NCBI GenBank assembly: GCA_009746045.1
Contig: RPFO01000406.1
Coordinates: 2,839,252 to 2,903,251, forward strand
Reading direction: 5' to 3'
Length of the DNA stretch: 64,000 nt
Source: Mesostigma viride
Lineage: Eukaryota > Streptophyta > Mesostigmatophyceae > Mesostigmatales > Mesostigmataceae
The translations under genes were made by a program, and so were the position numbers. Shown here piece by piece: positions 63,690 through 64,000 of the stretch. The stretch's first letter is position 1, and every line of letters starts with the position of its first letter. The notes beneath the pieces are model-generated. The model did not search any database, was not told the DNA's origin, and saw nothing but the letters and a program-made list of their open reading frames with translations.

Positions 63690-64000
63690 TCAGTCCTTTT
63701 TAACAACAGTAATGGATAGGGAACCGAATTCCAAGGTGAGAGGAGTATCTAAGCTAGATGAGGATGCAGCCCTCTTAGGGGGAGACGAAGGAGGGGTAGC
63801 AAAATCTAGAGCTTCTACAGGAGGGCGACCATGAGGAGTAGAACGTACGTGTAGGCCTAGATCTGATACGCTATGGTCTATAAGGAATTGTTGAGCTTCC
63901 TCGAAGGTAACAAATTTCTTATACCTAATTACATTATATGTACGGTTTTGCACTATCTTCCTAGCATCTGACCAAGAGAGGAAAATGGCTGACCATTGAA
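63690..64000 (-). CDS. ORF upstream of gag with viroplasmin/RNase H1-N-like motif (partial)
   Basis: The frame is open from the window edge to TAA at 63690. The first visible residues read WSAIFLSWSDARKIVQ, then IRYKKFVTFEEAQQFLIDHS. A W-x-(D/E)-A then (Y/F)KKFxTxEEAxxFL pattern is that of the small RNA/DNA-hybrid-binding fold of RNase H1 N-termini and caulimovirus viroplasmin. A Pro/Ser-rich tail follows. It lies between the expected 5' LTR and gag, on the same strand. Its start is outside the window and the domain call is by eye. Confidence 0.55.
   Translation of the reverse strand, partial: QWSAIFLSWSDARKIVQNRTYNVIRYKKFVTFEEAQQFLIDHSVSDLGLHVRSTPHGRPPVEALDFATPPSSPPKRAASSSSLDTPLTLEFGSLSITVVKKD

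Larger units (their letters stand above)
54425..64000 (-). mobile_element. Ty3/gypsy chromovirus with extra ORF regions, 5' end beyond window
   Basis: On the - strand: ORF region with viroplasmin-like motif (64000-63690), gag (63571 to about 61854), pol (61812-57742), an unidentified ORF region (57665-55367), polypurine tract (55012-54998) and 3' LTR (54997-54425). Domain order PR-RT-RH-IN-chromodomain defines it as a chromovirus. It inserted into an LTR of another family. Pol is intact; gag and the 3' ORF region have frameshifts. Confidence 0.92.

Overview
The window reads as nuclear DNA of a green-lineage eukaryote, more likely a green alga than a flowering plant. It is intron-rich and full of microsatellites and transposons. 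The only clear host gene has plant-type leucine-rich repeats (one repeat per 72-bp exon) and a C-terminus like the plant root-cap family. The L1-like LINE carries the plant-style zinc-binding tail, and the Ty3/gypsy element is a chromovirus. I cannot name the species. I see no rRNA or tRNA gene and no prokaryotic feature.

Region 1 (about 2.5-27.7 kb, + strand): one long split gene. I recovered 13 exons by splice sites and reading phase: four LRR exons, an LRR C-cap exon, five small cysteine-rich module exons that all start and end in the same phase, and three exons encoding a vWD/root-cap-like domain that ends at a TAG at 27713. The first exons are not visible. Introns hold a decayed PiggyBac element (6406-11738), a TTAA-headed repeat family, foldback MITEs, SINE pieces and very long simple arrays, such as GGGGAT to GGGAC to GGGGAC at 18.05-18.76 kb and a 27/35-bp minisatellite at 21.35-22.46 kb. 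A pogo/mariner-like element (734-1797) lies upstream and a 395-bp tandem duplication lies downstream.

Region 2 (29-44.5 kb): a transposon graveyard with readable history. It holds an RTE-like LINE remnant and its 5'-truncated relatives with (AATT)n tails, an LTR containing a SINE that itself contains an RTE fragment, a complete PiggyBac element with an open 788-codon transposase, paired TIRs and TTAA duplications (34034-37335), a PD-(D/E)XK-like retroelement C-terminus, a LINE ORF1 remnant and a gag remnant.

Region 3 (44.7-51.45 kb, - strand): a full-length L1-like LINE bounded by a 16-bp target duplication. ORF1 and ORF2 are 3 nt apart, with a few frameshifts.

Region 4 (51.9-64 kb): a solo LTR with a 5-bp target duplication, a SINE, and a chromoviral Ty3/gypsy element on the - strand inserted into another copy of that LTR. 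Its pol is open for 1356 codons and gag is broken. It carries two extra same-strand ORF regions: one upstream of gag with a viroplasmin/RNase H1-N-like motif, and one of about 2.3 kb between pol and the 3' LTR with no domain I recognise. The 5' LTR lies beyond the window.
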